A program made the translations under genes and the position numbers. DNA of 55,129 nucleotides from assembly GCA_945861705.1 (NCBI GenBank), contig CAMAVM010000019.1:1-55129 (forward strand), in the 5' to 3' direction. Position 1 is the first letter of the stretch; each line of letters starts with the position of its first letter. The notes beneath the pieces were generated by a model that saw only the letters and a list, made by a program, of their open reading frames with translations, searched no databases and was not told the DNA's origin. Below are positions 26,215 to 34,996 of the stretch, piece after piece. Origin of the DNA: Methylomagnum ishizawai. Lineage in GTDB: Bacteria; Pseudomonadota; Gammaproteobacteria; Methylococcales; Methylomonadaceae.

Positions 26215-28911
26215 CTAAAATTTCGCCGTAAAGCCTAAACGAAAGCTAACTGGCTCAACCGGATGGAAGTGGAAATCTCCATTATTTGCCTGTTCATTAA
26301 TGAAAGGTTTGGATTGATAGTAATAAGTAATGCCATCATCTTCACGATTCAAAATATTGAATACTTCGGCCTGAAAGCTCAGGTTCTTGTTAACTTCATA
26401 ACCCAGCATGGCGGACACCAACAATGTTGACTCTGACCGCTTGCTGTTATCTTCAATCAAGGTGCGGGGGCCGAAGAAACGCATTCTGGGGCCACCGAAA
26501 AAACCACCATAGACATCGTGGAAAGTTGCTCCTGCTGCAATAACTGTTTCTACTGAATTCGGTATGTGATTTCCTTCTCCAATGACATTATTGCGAAAGC
26601 GAGAGTGGGAAAAACTTAAATCTGCATCGAAGGTTAACCAGTCGGTAGGCGAGTAATAGTTGTTAAATTCAAGGCCGTAGCGACGACTTGGGCGGCTGGC
26701 TTCTGTCGTTCCGGCATCGCCGACAAACAGCAATTCTGAATCAATATCCAGCCACCAAATCGATAGGGTACTTTGTAAACCTTTAACCCATGTTGAACGT
26801 ATGCCCACTTCCGCACTATAAGTACGAACCAGCGGATCAGCGCGTTCTACTGAGGTGTTGGTGGCAGGGTCGATGCGGGTGTTAATACCACGGGCATCAT
26901 TACTATGATAACCAAGACCACCGTTGAGATAAAACTCAGTATCTGCCCAAGGACCAAAAATTAAACCGAGTTTTGGGCTGACCAGTCCATCATAGCGTTC
27001 ACCGTTATTTTGGGGGATATTGCTGTTGCTGACATCAAAACGGAAGCTATCAAAGCGTACGCCCACATTAGTCCGAAACCAGTCATTCCAACGGGTTTTG
27101 TTTTCTGCATAAGGGCTGATAGACGTTACCCAGATATTGTCTTGACGGGTAACGCCATATTCAACTTGTGCCTTAGTCTTGGTCAGTGCATTTTGAATGT
27201 TATCGTTTCGTATTTGCAAACCAAATGTGGTTTCTGAATCGGCATCGCCAAGTTTATGGAAAAGGGTATGGCTACCTTTAAAACCTGTTGTCCAGCGGTC
27301 ATCAGGTTGACCAAATTGGTCACCGCAATTGCCATCTGGATTGGGGTTACGGCAACCATTGGGATCAGTAGGAAATCCTGGAGGGTTGTCGAGAAAATAG
27401 GTAAAGTTAGAAAACAAATGCAGCTTGGAATATACTCCGTAAGCCATCAACTTGGTTTCGCTTGCTGCATCCTGACGATGCCATTCACCCGTTAAGCTAT
27501 AACGTTGGCTATCGCCGCCATCGGTAGGATCAATAGTGCCAAACCGATCAAGTTTGCCCTGGTTGACGGCTTGTAATGGTATTTGATCAGTCGAATACCA
27601 ATCGGATTTAGTCGCCATACTGGTAATGCTCCAACCACGATCACCATGCTCTTCGCTATAACGCAACATGCCGTTGAATTTCAGGTAATCATTGCCGACT
27701 GTCCACGGACCGTTGTTATAAACGCTTTCAGCGCCATATAAAATATTGCCGTCACCCAGTTTATGAGAACCCGCAACCATGCCACGGTAATAATCAAACA
27801 TGCCGCCAGTAAATTTAGCAATATTTTGCGGCAGCTCTTTGTAGTAATGAATATTTGCAGAACCAGTGCTAGAAAAATCGCCATTTTCGGCGTAGTTGCT
27901 GCCTTTTTTATAATCCAGGGTTTCGATCAATTCTGGGATAAGGAAATTAGTGTCTGTCCAACCCTGACCATGCGAATGCGACAATTGGTTGACGGGTACG
28001 CCATCAACTTGGGTGAGGAAGTCAGTGCCATGATCTAGGTTAAAGCCGCGCAAAAAATACTGGCTGGCTTTGCCTTCGCCGCTATGTTGAGTAGCGATTA
28101 GCCCTGGTACTGTTTCTAGCACTTCGCTCGGTCGGGTTATCGGTCGAAATTTAAGCTGGGCTTGTCCGACGTTACCTTGCGAGGCGCTGTCTGCGATACC
28201 TACTTGGGAATCTGCCCGTTCGGTAATGGTCATTTCCTCAAGTTCGACTGAATCTTTACTGCTGGTGTTGCTTTCAGTGGCTACGGTGGTTTCTGCTGAT
28301 TCGGTTGTAGTCACTTCAGGTTCTTGGGCATAAGCATTGCCGCCTACAAAAAAGGCAAAAGACAAGGTCATCAAACGTGCAGCCGCAATCCCAGCACCGT
28401 GTAACAGCAAGGTAGCGATAACAAAACCCAGCGTGTAAGAAATCAAACTCGCTGAGGCTGATATTTCCTGTCCATGCACATAGCCATGAAAGAAGGCGAA
28501 AAAAGCGACGATCAAGACATTCATCCGAGTCGTAAACCGGACTTTGCGAACGATGAACACACTAAATACCAAGCCGGAAAGCAAGATTATAATTTCCACG
28601 CTGGGTATAGCAAAGCTGGCTGCTCCGGCAAGACCACCAAGGCTCATTACGCTGACAAATGTGAGCGGCAACATCCAGATCGCCACACCACGTAGCTGCG
28701 CCGCCCAAATGCCTACGGCGATCATGGTTAGCAGGTGATCCCATCCGTGAAGGGGATGTTGAAAACCATTGCCCCAATCATTATTGACGGCAAGCAGAAT
28801 GTTTGGAATTTTAAAAATTGACAGAGAGAGCAGTGCAAGCAGCCCTAACTGGAGAGCGGGTTTCTGCGGCTTAAATTTAACAACCACGGAGTTATTATTA
28901 TTGTTGTGCAT
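26215..28911 (-). CDS. HupE/UreJ domain fused to a TonB-dependent receptor
   Basis: An 898-residue two-part protein in one uninterrupted frame. Residues ~20-195 read as a HupE/UreJ-type metal-permease domain: the family signature HPLHGWDHLLTMIAVGIWAA (residues 52-71), then FFAFFHGYVHGQE (~137-149), with about six hydrophobic helices. Residues 196-898 form a TonB-dependent receptor: a TonB-box-like ELEEMTITE (~223-231), a plug domain with LETVPGLIATQHSGEG (~265-280) and LSHSHGQGWTD (~310-320), a 22-strand barrel, and a terminal Phe. The last membrane segment ends FFVGGNAYAQEPE, which looks like a signal-peptidase I site (AYA|Q at 195/196). The receptor could thus be released to the outer membrane. 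A metal (Ni, Co or Cu) or metal-chelate cargo is inferred, not shown. Confidence 0.88.
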   Translation of the reverse strand: MHNNNNNSVVVKFKPQKPALQLGLLALLSLSIFKIPNILLAVNNDWGNGFQHPLHGWDHLLTMIAVGIWAAQLRGVAIWMLPLTFVSVMSLGGLAGAASFAIPSVEIIILLSGLVFSVFIVRKVRFTTRMNVLIVAFFAFFHGYVHGQEISASASLISYTLGFVIATLLLHGAGIAAARLMTLSFAFFVGGNAYAQEPEVTTTESAETTVATESNTSSKDSVELEEMTITERADSQVGIADSASQGNVGQAQLKFRPITRPSEVLETVPGLIATQHSGEGKASQYFLRGFNLDHGTDFLTQVDGVPVNQLSHSHGQGWTDTNFLIPELIETLDYKKGSNYAENGDFSSTGSANIHYYKELPQNIAKFTGGMFDYYRGMVAGSHKLGDGNILYGAESVYNNGPWTVGNDYLKFNGMLRYSEEHGDRGWSITSMATKSDWYSTDQIPLQAVNQGKLDRFGTIDPTDGGDSQRYSLTGEWHRQDAASETKLMAYGVYSKLHLFSNFTYFLDNPPGFPTDPNGCRNPNPDGNCGDQFGQPDDRWTTGFKGSHTLFHKLGDADSETTFGLQIRNDNIQNALTKTKAQVEYGVTRQDNIWVTSISPYAENKTRWNDWFRTNVGVRFDSFRFDVSNSNIPQNNGERYDGLVSPKLGLIFGPWADTEFYLNGGLGYHSNDARGINTRIDPATNTSVERADPLVRTYSAEVGIRSTWVKGLQSTLSIWWLDIDSELLFVGDAGTTEASRPSRRYGLEFNNYYSPTDWLTFDADLSFSHSRFRNNVIGEGNHIPNSVETVIAAGATFHDVYGGFFGGPRMRFFGPRTLIEDNSKRSESTLLVSAMLGYEVNKNLSFQAEVFNILNREDDGITYYYQSKPFINEQANNGDFHFHPVEPVSFRLGFTAKF

Positions 28912-29236
28912 GGTATTTCTCAGTAACTAAATAGATTGAATCATCATTAAAGTAACAGCATTGCTGGCAAATATCATCATATCAAATATTTGTTGGATAT
29001 AGGTTTTTTTAGGTTGTGCATGAATAATTAGGTTTAGTTTTATGGCGTTGTATGCTTTTTGGTAAGGATTAGCATTGGATCGCTGCTAATTATTTGAATT
29101 TGAGGCTTGAAATTTCTTTGCTAAATTTTTTGCAGAGATTAAGTAAAATTTTCAAAATATGATAAAATCCCGCGCGGTAAATTTTAAGAATTGACCGAAA
29201 CAACGCTATACATTACATAATGAGGATTAGTCCAAT
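28912..29236. other. AT-rich divergent intergenic region
   Basis: This 325-base gap between the divergent HupE-receptor and 29237 genes has no ORF. It must contain both promoters. A TATGAT at 29158-29163 could be the -10 box of the 29237 gene, but no -35 box stands at the right distance. I see no clear operator palindrome or riboswitch. Confidence 0.4.
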
Positions 29237-29623
29237 ATGAAAAACTTAAAAACAATCGTACTTTCTTCCCTGATTGCTTTGGCTATGGGGGCTTTTTCAT
29301 CAGTCGCTATGGCAGAATCCGATGCCGGTCGTGTTTCTTACGCGCCAGCGGATGCTATCGATTTGATGATTGGCGAGCTAAAGAAGGCTAAACTTGCGGC
29401 CGCTGAAGGAAAACCAGGTGAAGAAGTCTACAAATTCATCAAACAATGCATGGATTATGGCAAAGACGTGAATGCGAATGATGTTGTTGACAGAGAACGC
29501 TCACGCACCAACGAAGTCATTAAAAAAGCCAGGACTATGGCTAAGAAAAACGATATGAAAGGGATTGAGGAGCACTTAGATAAGGCTATGAAGCAACTAG
29601 AAGACATTAAGAGTTTAATCTAA
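29237..29623 (+). CDS. Hypothetical periplasmic helical protein
   Basis: A 128-residue protein with a clear signal peptide (residues 1-26, ending SSVAMA|ES). The mature chain is charged and almost entirely helical (LMIGELKKAKLAAAEGK, then KKARTMAKKNDMKGIEEHL), with one cysteine in KQCMDYG. The layout recalls small four-helix periplasmic proteins, but there is no CxxCH heme site and no His-rich metal motif. A candidate ribosome site (GAGGA) precedes the ATG. Divergent from the HupE receptor, so joint regulation is possible. Confidence 0.75.
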   Translation: MKNLKTIVLSSLIALAMGAFSSVAMAESDAGRVSYAPADAIDLMIGELKKAKLAAAEGKPGEEVYKFIKQCMDYGKDVNANDVVDRERSRTNEVIKKARTMAKKNDMKGIEEHLDKAMKQLEDIKSLI

Positions 29624-29645
29624 ACGCTTAAATCAATTCGTTACA

Positions 29646-29680
29646 TCCAGCCCTTTTTATTCAACGTAATTAGGGCTGGA
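29646..29680. terminator. Candidate bidirectional terminator
   Basis: TCCAGCCCT (29646-29654) and AGGGCTGGA (29672-29680) form a 9-bp stem between the convergent 29237 and sufT genes. T-rich bases lie inside the loop; the flanks are AT-rich but carry no long T-run. Confidence 0.55.
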
Positions 29681-29692
29681 ATTATCCAGGAT

Positions 29693-30247
29693 TTAATAAA
29701 GCCCAAGCTGCAACTGGGCAACTTCTGACATCATCTCCCGCGACCAAGGCGGATCTAGCACCACCTCAATATTCACATTGCCTACACCTGGCAATGCGCG
29801 GATACATTTTTCGACATCACCTTGTATAACTGGCCCCATACCACAACCTGGTGCGGTCAGTGTCATGATGACGTGGACATCATTCAGGTCAGGCTTTGTT
29901 TCTGATGGTTTGACATTACAGTAATATACCAGCCCAAGATCGACGATATTGACTGGAATTTCAGGGTCATACACGGTTTTCATCACTTCCCAGCAGTTGT
30001 TTTCCACCGCTTCGGCATCGGTTTCCGTGACCAAGGTATGCAGTTGGTGATGCTCTTTACCCAAGGCATCAGCATCGACATTGGCAATACGTACCATGCT
30101 GCCGTGTTCAGTAACGACGGTATAGCTATTGCCCAATGCCTGATGTATGGTCACTATTTCACCTTTGCTAAGGGTGGTGGTATTGCCATCTGGTACGGTG
30201 ATGACATTGACATCACGGGTTAAAACAACATCTTCTCTTTCGGACAT
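29693..30247 (-). CDS. sufT: Putative Fe-S cluster assembly protein SufT
   Basis: A 184-residue protein with a C-terminal MIP18/DUF59 domain (VYDPEIPVNIVDLGLVY near residues 91-107, TLTAPGCGMGP near residues 128-138) and an N-terminal ~80-residue extension typical of SufT. SufT helps deliver or mature iron-sulfur clusters, especially for lipoate-synthase-type enzymes in other bacteria; lipA lies 10 kb away. No suf operon is in this window. It follows the SDR gene by 8 bases and is probably co-transcribed with it. Confidence 0.88.
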   Translation of the reverse strand: MSEREDVVLTRDVNVITVPDGNTTTLSKGEIVTIHQALGNSYTVVTEHGSMVRIANVDADALGKEHHQLHTLVTETDAEAVENNCWEVMKTVYDPEIPVNIVDLGLVYYCNVKPSETKPDLNDVHVIMTLTAPGCGMGPVIQGDVEKCIRALPGVGNVNIEVVLDPPWSREMMSEVAQLQLGLY

Positions 30248-30255
30248 AATACTCG

Positions 30256-30984
30256 TTATAAATGAAAGGTTCTGGCATCAATTGTCTGGCCGTTCACGCC
30301 ACTACTTTGAGAGCCAAACAAATACAAATAAGCGGCAGACAAAGATTCCATCGTGGGCAATTTAGCCTTATCTTCCGCTGGATAAGCCCGTTTCCGTAAG
30401 GGTGAATCAACAGGACCAGGAACAAAAATATTGACCCGAATCTTATGGGATGATTCCATTTCTTCGGCAAGGATAAGTGCCAATCCTTCTAACGCAAATT
30501 TAGATACGCCATAAGCACCTGAATAAGCCGCAGCAGTACGTGCAGAAGAATCCGAAGTGAATACGATGGCTGCCATCTGGCTTTTTTGCAGTACGGGCAA
30601 CAACACACGGCTTAACAAAAACGGGGCATTCAAGTTGACGTTTAAGGTATGCCCCCAATCTTTAGTGCTTTGTGAAGCTAACGGAGTGTAGCTGCTGAAC
30701 TCCACGGCAGAATGCAATAAACCTTGCAAAGAACCGTATTTTCCCTCGATTTTATCGGCTAATTCCTGGTATTCATCTTCATTGGCACCTGCCAAATCGA
30801 AGGGATATAGGATAGGTTCTGGTGCATTTGCTGCTTTGATTGCATCATAAACTTTTTCCAGCTTGGGAATGCTTTTATCCAATAAGATAATCGTTGCACC
30901 TTGCTTGGCTAAGGCTAAAGCTGCGGTGCTTCCCAATCCGCCACCTGCACCAGTAATCAAAATGACGTGATTAGTTAACGGCAT
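30256..30984 (-). CDS. SDR family oxidoreductase (YciK-like)
   Basis: A 242-residue short-chain dehydrogenase. The nucleotide-binding GAGGGLG (residues ~12-18) and the catalytic YxxxK in YGVSK (~residues 158-162) with an upstream Ser are visible. The sequence style (PFDLAGANEDEYQELAD, TSDSSARTAAAYSGAYGVSK) fits the YciK group, whose substrate is unknown. Position next to ubiG is common for yciK in gammaproteobacteria. Confidence 0.85.
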   Translation of the reverse strand: MPLTNHVILITGAGGGLGSTAALALAKQGATIILLDKSIPKLEKVYDAIKAANAPEPILYPFDLAGANEDEYQELADKIEGKYGSLQGLLHSAVEFSSYTPLASQSTKDWGHTLNVNLNAPFLLSRVLLPVLQKSQMAAIVFTSDSSARTAAAYSGAYGVSKFALEGLALILAEEMESSHKIRVNIFVPGPVDSPLRKRAYPAEDKAKLPTMESLSAAYLYLFGSQSSGVNGQTIDARTFHL

Positions 30985-31053
30985 AACAGTTCGTTTTCAA
31001 TATTAAACAGGAGGCGGAATAAGGTGTGGATTATTGAAAGTTTGAGAGCTTTA

Positions 31054-31761
31054 CTAATCTTCACGTTTAAAAGCGGCGATGTAATTGACATCAATATCTT
31101 TGCTTAGGCTAAACTGCTTGGTGAATGGGTTGTACTCAATCCCTACCATGCCTTGCAAGGCAAGCCCACAAGTGCGGGCAGATTGACATAGCTCCGACGG
31201 CTTGATGAAAGTCTTGTAATCGTGGGTGCCTTTGGGCAACATTTTAAGCAGATGTTCAGCAGCAACAATCGCCAGCACGTAGGCTTTGGGCTTACGGTTA
31301 AGGGTGGAGAAAAACACCATCCCTTCCGGCTTTACTAACGTCGCGCAGGCATTGATGATGGAACCTGGGTTGGGAACATGTTCCAGCATTTCCATACAGG
31401 TGACATGATCGAAACTTTCGGGTTGCTGGCTTGCCAGTTCTTCTGCGCTGATTTTTTGATAATGTACGCTGATGCCTGATTCAAGCCCGTGCAAGTCAGC
31501 GACATCAATTAAGTCTTCACTGAGATCAATACCCGTCGCATCAGCACCGTGCCTTGCCAGTGCCTCAGTTAAAATCCCACCGCCGCAACCGACATCAACA
31601 TACCGTTGTCCCTCAAGCGCAGCATAGCGCTGGATAAATTCCAATCGTAGCGGATTGATGTCGTGCAAGGTTTTGAATTCACCTTGTTCATCCCACCAAC
31701 GTTCCGCCATTGAGCCGAATTTGTGGATTTCTTCTGGGTGTACGTTATCGGTGGCTGTCAT
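31054..31761 (-). CDS. ubiG: Ubiquinone biosynthesis O-methyltransferase UbiG
   Basis: A 235-residue SAM-dependent methyltransferase that carries out both O-methylations of ubiquinone synthesis. The SAM-binding motif VDVGCGGGILTEALAR (residues ~56-71) and the UbiG-specific N-terminal FGSMAERWWDEQGEFKTLH (~residues 15-33) are present. It shares strand and spacing (69 bases) with the YciK-like gene. Confidence 0.95.
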   Translation of the reverse strand: MTATDNVHPEEIHKFGSMAERWWDEQGEFKTLHDINPLRLEFIQRYAALEGQRYVDVGCGGGILTEALARHGADATGIDLSEDLIDVADLHGLESGISVHYQKISAEELASQQPESFDHVTCMEMLEHVPNPGSIINACATLVKPEGMVFFSTLNRKPKAYVLAIVAAEHLLKMLPKGTHDYKTFIKPSELCQSARTCGLALQGMVGIEYNPFTKQFSLSKDIDVNYIAAFKRED

Positions 31762-31810
31762 GGGTTTTAATTAGATTATCAACGGGTATAGTTTACTATA
31801 TAGCTTGTTT

Positions 31811-34800
31811 TTAAGCCATTTTGGGTGCATCCACCTTAAACCATGCTGCATACAACGCTGGTAAAAACAGCACGGTCAACAACGTGGCAACCGCCAGACC
31901 GCCCATAATAGCAACCGCCATTGGGCCAAAAAATACACTGCGCGTCAGCGGTATCATCGCTAAAATAGCCGCCGCAGCGGTCAATACAATCGGTCTAAAG
32001 CGGCGTATGGTTGACTCGACGACTGCTTGCCAGGGTTCAAGTCCAGAAGATCTATCTTGGTCGATTTGATCGACTAAGATCACGGAATTTCGCATTATCA
32101 TGCCTGATAGCGCAATGGTGCCGAGCATGGCGACAAAACCAAATGGCTTATCAAACAGCAATAATGCGACGGTCACGCCGATTAAACCTAACGGTGCAGT
32201 CAATAACACTAAAAATACCCGCGAAAAACTTTGGAGTTGTACCATTAGTATTGTTAATACGGCGATTAAAAACAGTGGAAAGCCTGCCGCTACTGATGCG
32301 CCACCTTTGGCAGACTCTTCCACCGCGCCGCCGGTTTCTATGTTTACGCCGAGCGGTAATGCGGCTTTGATTTCGGTTAGTTTGTCTTCAATTTGTTGCG
32401 ATACCACCGGGGCTTGCAAATCGCCCTGTAAATGGGCGCGGATGATAATCGACGGCATACGGTTACGTCGCCAGATAACGCCGTCTTCAAACTCGGAACT
32501 AATTGTTGCGATTTGTGACAATGGTACACCTACGCCTGTTTTGGTGTTAATCATCAAATCAGGCAAATGCGACAGGCGAGTGCGTTCAAGTTCTGGAGCG
32601 CGTGCAACTAAGTCGATGCGCTCTATGCCTTCCCTGAACTCGGTGATGTAAAGCTCGTGCAATGCGCCATTGAGGATGTTGGCAATATCGACTGAACTAA
32701 TCCCCAGCAACCTTGCCTTGGCTTGATCTATAGTGACTTTAACGACTTTGCTGGGTTCTTCCCAATCGAATTGCACATTCAATAGATGGCTATTGGAACG
32801 CATTATTCCGTCAACTTGGTTTGCAATGGCGCGGATTTGCGGGATGTCTGCCCCTGATACCCTAAATTGCACGGGAAAGCCCACGGGCGGACCGTTCTCC
32901 AAGCGCAATACGGATGCACGTAATGCAGGGAAATCGCTTTCAAACAAGGCAAGCAGATCTTTACGTAAAGCTTCACGCGCAGTTAAGGTTTTGCTCAAGA
33001 TGACAAATTGCCCAAAACCGCGATGCGGTAATTGCACATCCAGGGGTAAATAAAAGCGGGGGGCGCCTGAGCCGATATACGCAACAAAATTTTCAATCCC
33101 CGTGTTTTTTTTGTTCCAGTCATGCAGCCATTGCTCCAGTTTTTTGGCCTGTGCATCGGTCGCCGTGTAGGAAGCGCCTTCGGTCATGCGTAAATCGACG
33201 ATCAATTCCAGACGCGTAGAATCAGGAAAAAATTGTTGTTGCACCTTACCAAAACCAATAATCGACAAGACGAACAACGCTAAGGTGATGGCAATAACGG
33301 TTTTTCGGTATCGCACACAAGCCGTGACAACTGCGCGAAAGGTTTTATAAAACGGGGTGTTATAAATATCATGATGGTGATTGTCGGTTGTTTCAGCCTC
33401 GACCAAGCCCAGCCTATTTTTAAGCCATAGCCTGAATTTGGATGGTTGCGGTGCATGGGCGTAATCGGGCAATAAGTGAAACCCCAAGTACGGTACAAAA
33501 ATGACCGCCGCAAACCAGGAAATCACTAAGGCAATGGCGGACACCTGAAATATAGATCGGGTATATTCGCCAGTAGCCGATGCAGCGGTGGCAATCGGCA
33601 AAAAGCCAGCTACAGTGACTAACGTACCCGTAAGCATTGGCATGGCTGTTGAGGTGTAAGCATAAGATGCGGCTTTGGCTCTGTCCCAGCCCTGCTCCAT
33701 TTTGGACGACATCATTTCCACGGCGATAATGGCATCATCTACCAATAAGCCCAAGGCTAGGATTAATGCGCCCAGCGAAATCTTATGCAGTCCTATGTTA
33801 TTGAGATACATGACTAAAAATGTGCTTGCCAATACGACAGGAATGGTAATGGCGACGACGATACCACTACGCCAACCTAACGAAAGTAGGCTGACTCCCA
33901 GCACGATGACTAAAGCTTCCAGCAAGGATTTAACGAAATCATTAACGGAATTCGCCACTATTTTTGGTTGTGATGTGACGGTATTAAATTCTAAACCGAC
34001 CAACAATTGTTGCTGAATGTTGGCGATAGCCTTATCGAGATCATGACCCAGCGCAATCACATCACCGCCATCTTTCATGCTCACGCACAGTAGCAAGCTG
34101 TCTTTACCTTGAAAACGTACGCGGTCATGTGGCGGGTCTTCATAGCCGCGATAAATGCGTGTGACATCACCTAAACGAAAATCCTGGTTATTGGCGCGTA
34201 AGCGCAGTTCGCGTAAATCGTCCAGTTTATTGTAGCGACCTGTAACGGCAATGCGGATGCGCTCGTCTGCCGAATCAAAGCTGCCGCCACGCACCACGGC
34301 ATTTTGCGCTTGTAAAGTTGAGATAAGCTCAGACGTGCTGATGCCTATTGTCACGAGCTTGGCATTGGAAATCTCGATAAACAGCCGCTGTTTTTGTTCG
34401 CCGAAAAAATCGACTTTGGCGACATCGGGTATTTTGAGCAGTTCTGACCGAATCATTTCTGCTTGCTTTTTGAGTGCCGCATAATCAAAACCATCACCCG
34501 TCAAAGCATACATGCTGCCGTAGACATCGCTAAATTCATCATTAAACGTAAGGCTTTCAATGCTTTGTGGCAGGGTGTGGCGAATGTCGCCGACTTTTTT
34601 GCGGACTTCATACCAAAGGTTAGGGATGTCTTCGGAAAAAGTATCATCTTTGATGATGATAAATATCATGGACTCGCCTGGACGTGAAAAACTTCGGGTG
34701 AAATCAAGATGCGGGACTTCTTGAATTTTCTTTTCCAGCTTGTCGGTGACTTGTTGCTCGACTTCCTGTGCGCTTGCACCGGGCCAAGAGGTATGCACTA

Positions 34801-34996
34801 GCATCACCTTAAAAGTAAAAGGTGGGTCTTCGGATTGACCCAGTTTGGTATAGGCAACCAAGCCGGCAATGGTGATGACTAACATCAAATACAAGACCAA
34901 GGTTTGGTGTTTTAACGCCCAATCGGAAAGATTAAAGCGTGAGGTTAGTGCTAATTTATCTGCTGAATCTTGCGTATTATCTTGCGGATCATTCAT
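31811..34996 (-). CDS. RND efflux transporter permease subunit
   Basis: A 1061-residue AcrB-family inner-membrane pump with twelve helices and two large periplasmic loops. The proton-relay acidic pair appears in LGLLVDDAIIAVEMM (~residues 411-425) of TM4. The length and the internal duplication fit the HAE/heavy-metal RND superfamily; the acidic relay, with GGAVEESAKGGASV before the second half, is more like drug/solvent pumps. Its start overlaps the adaptor gene by 4 bases (ATGA). No outer-membrane channel gene is adjacent, so a TolC-like partner must lie elsewhere. Confidence 0.94.
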   Translation of the reverse strand: MNDPQDNTQDSADKLALTSRFNLSDWALKHQTLVLYLMLVITIAGLVAYTKLGQSEDPPFTFKVMLVHTSWPGASAQEVEQQVTDKLEKKIQEVPHLDFTRSFSRPGESMIFIIIKDDTFSEDIPNLWYEVRKKVGDIRHTLPQSIESLTFNDEFSDVYGSMYALTGDGFDYAALKKQAEMIRSELLKIPDVAKVDFFGEQKQRLFIEISNAKLVTIGISTSELISTLQAQNAVVRGGSFDSADERIRIAVTGRYNKLDDLRELRLRANNQDFRLGDVTRIYRGYEDPPHDRVRFQGKDSLLLCVSMKDGGDVIALGHDLDKAIANIQQQLLVGLEFNTVTSQPKIVANSVNDFVKSLLEALVIVLGVSLLSLGWRSGIVVAITIPVVLASTFLVMYLNNIGLHKISLGALILALGLLVDDAIIAVEMMSSKMEQGWDRAKAASYAYTSTAMPMLTGTLVTVAGFLPIATAASATGEYTRSIFQVSAIALVISWFAAVIFVPYLGFHLLPDYAHAPQPSKFRLWLKNRLGLVEAETTDNHHHDIYNTPFYKTFRAVVTACVRYRKTVIAITLALFVLSIIGFGKVQQQFFPDSTRLELIVDLRMTEGASYTATDAQAKKLEQWLHDWNKKNTGIENFVAYIGSGAPRFYLPLDVQLPHRGFGQFVILSKTLTAREALRKDLLALFESDFPALRASVLRLENGPPVGFPVQFRVSGADIPQIRAIANQVDGIMRSNSHLLNVQFDWEEPSKVVKVTIDQAKARLLGISSVDIANILNGALHELYITEFREGIERIDLVARAPELERTRLSHLPDLMINTKTGVGVPLSQIATISSEFEDGVIWRRNRMPSIIIRAHLQGDLQAPVVSQQIEDKLTEIKAALPLGVNIETGGAVEESAKGGASVAAGFPLFLIAVLTILMVQLQSFSRVFLVLLTAPLGLIGVTVALLLFDKPFGFVAMLGTIALSGMIMRNSVILVDQIDQDRSSGLEPWQAVVESTIRRFRPIVLTAAAAILAMIPLTRSVFFGPMAVAIMGGLAVATLLTVLFLPALYAAWFKVDAPKMA

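Noticed and set aside
32100-32651. 183-residue ORF on the + strand
   Set aside because: Shadow of the RND permease gene; low-complexity translation.
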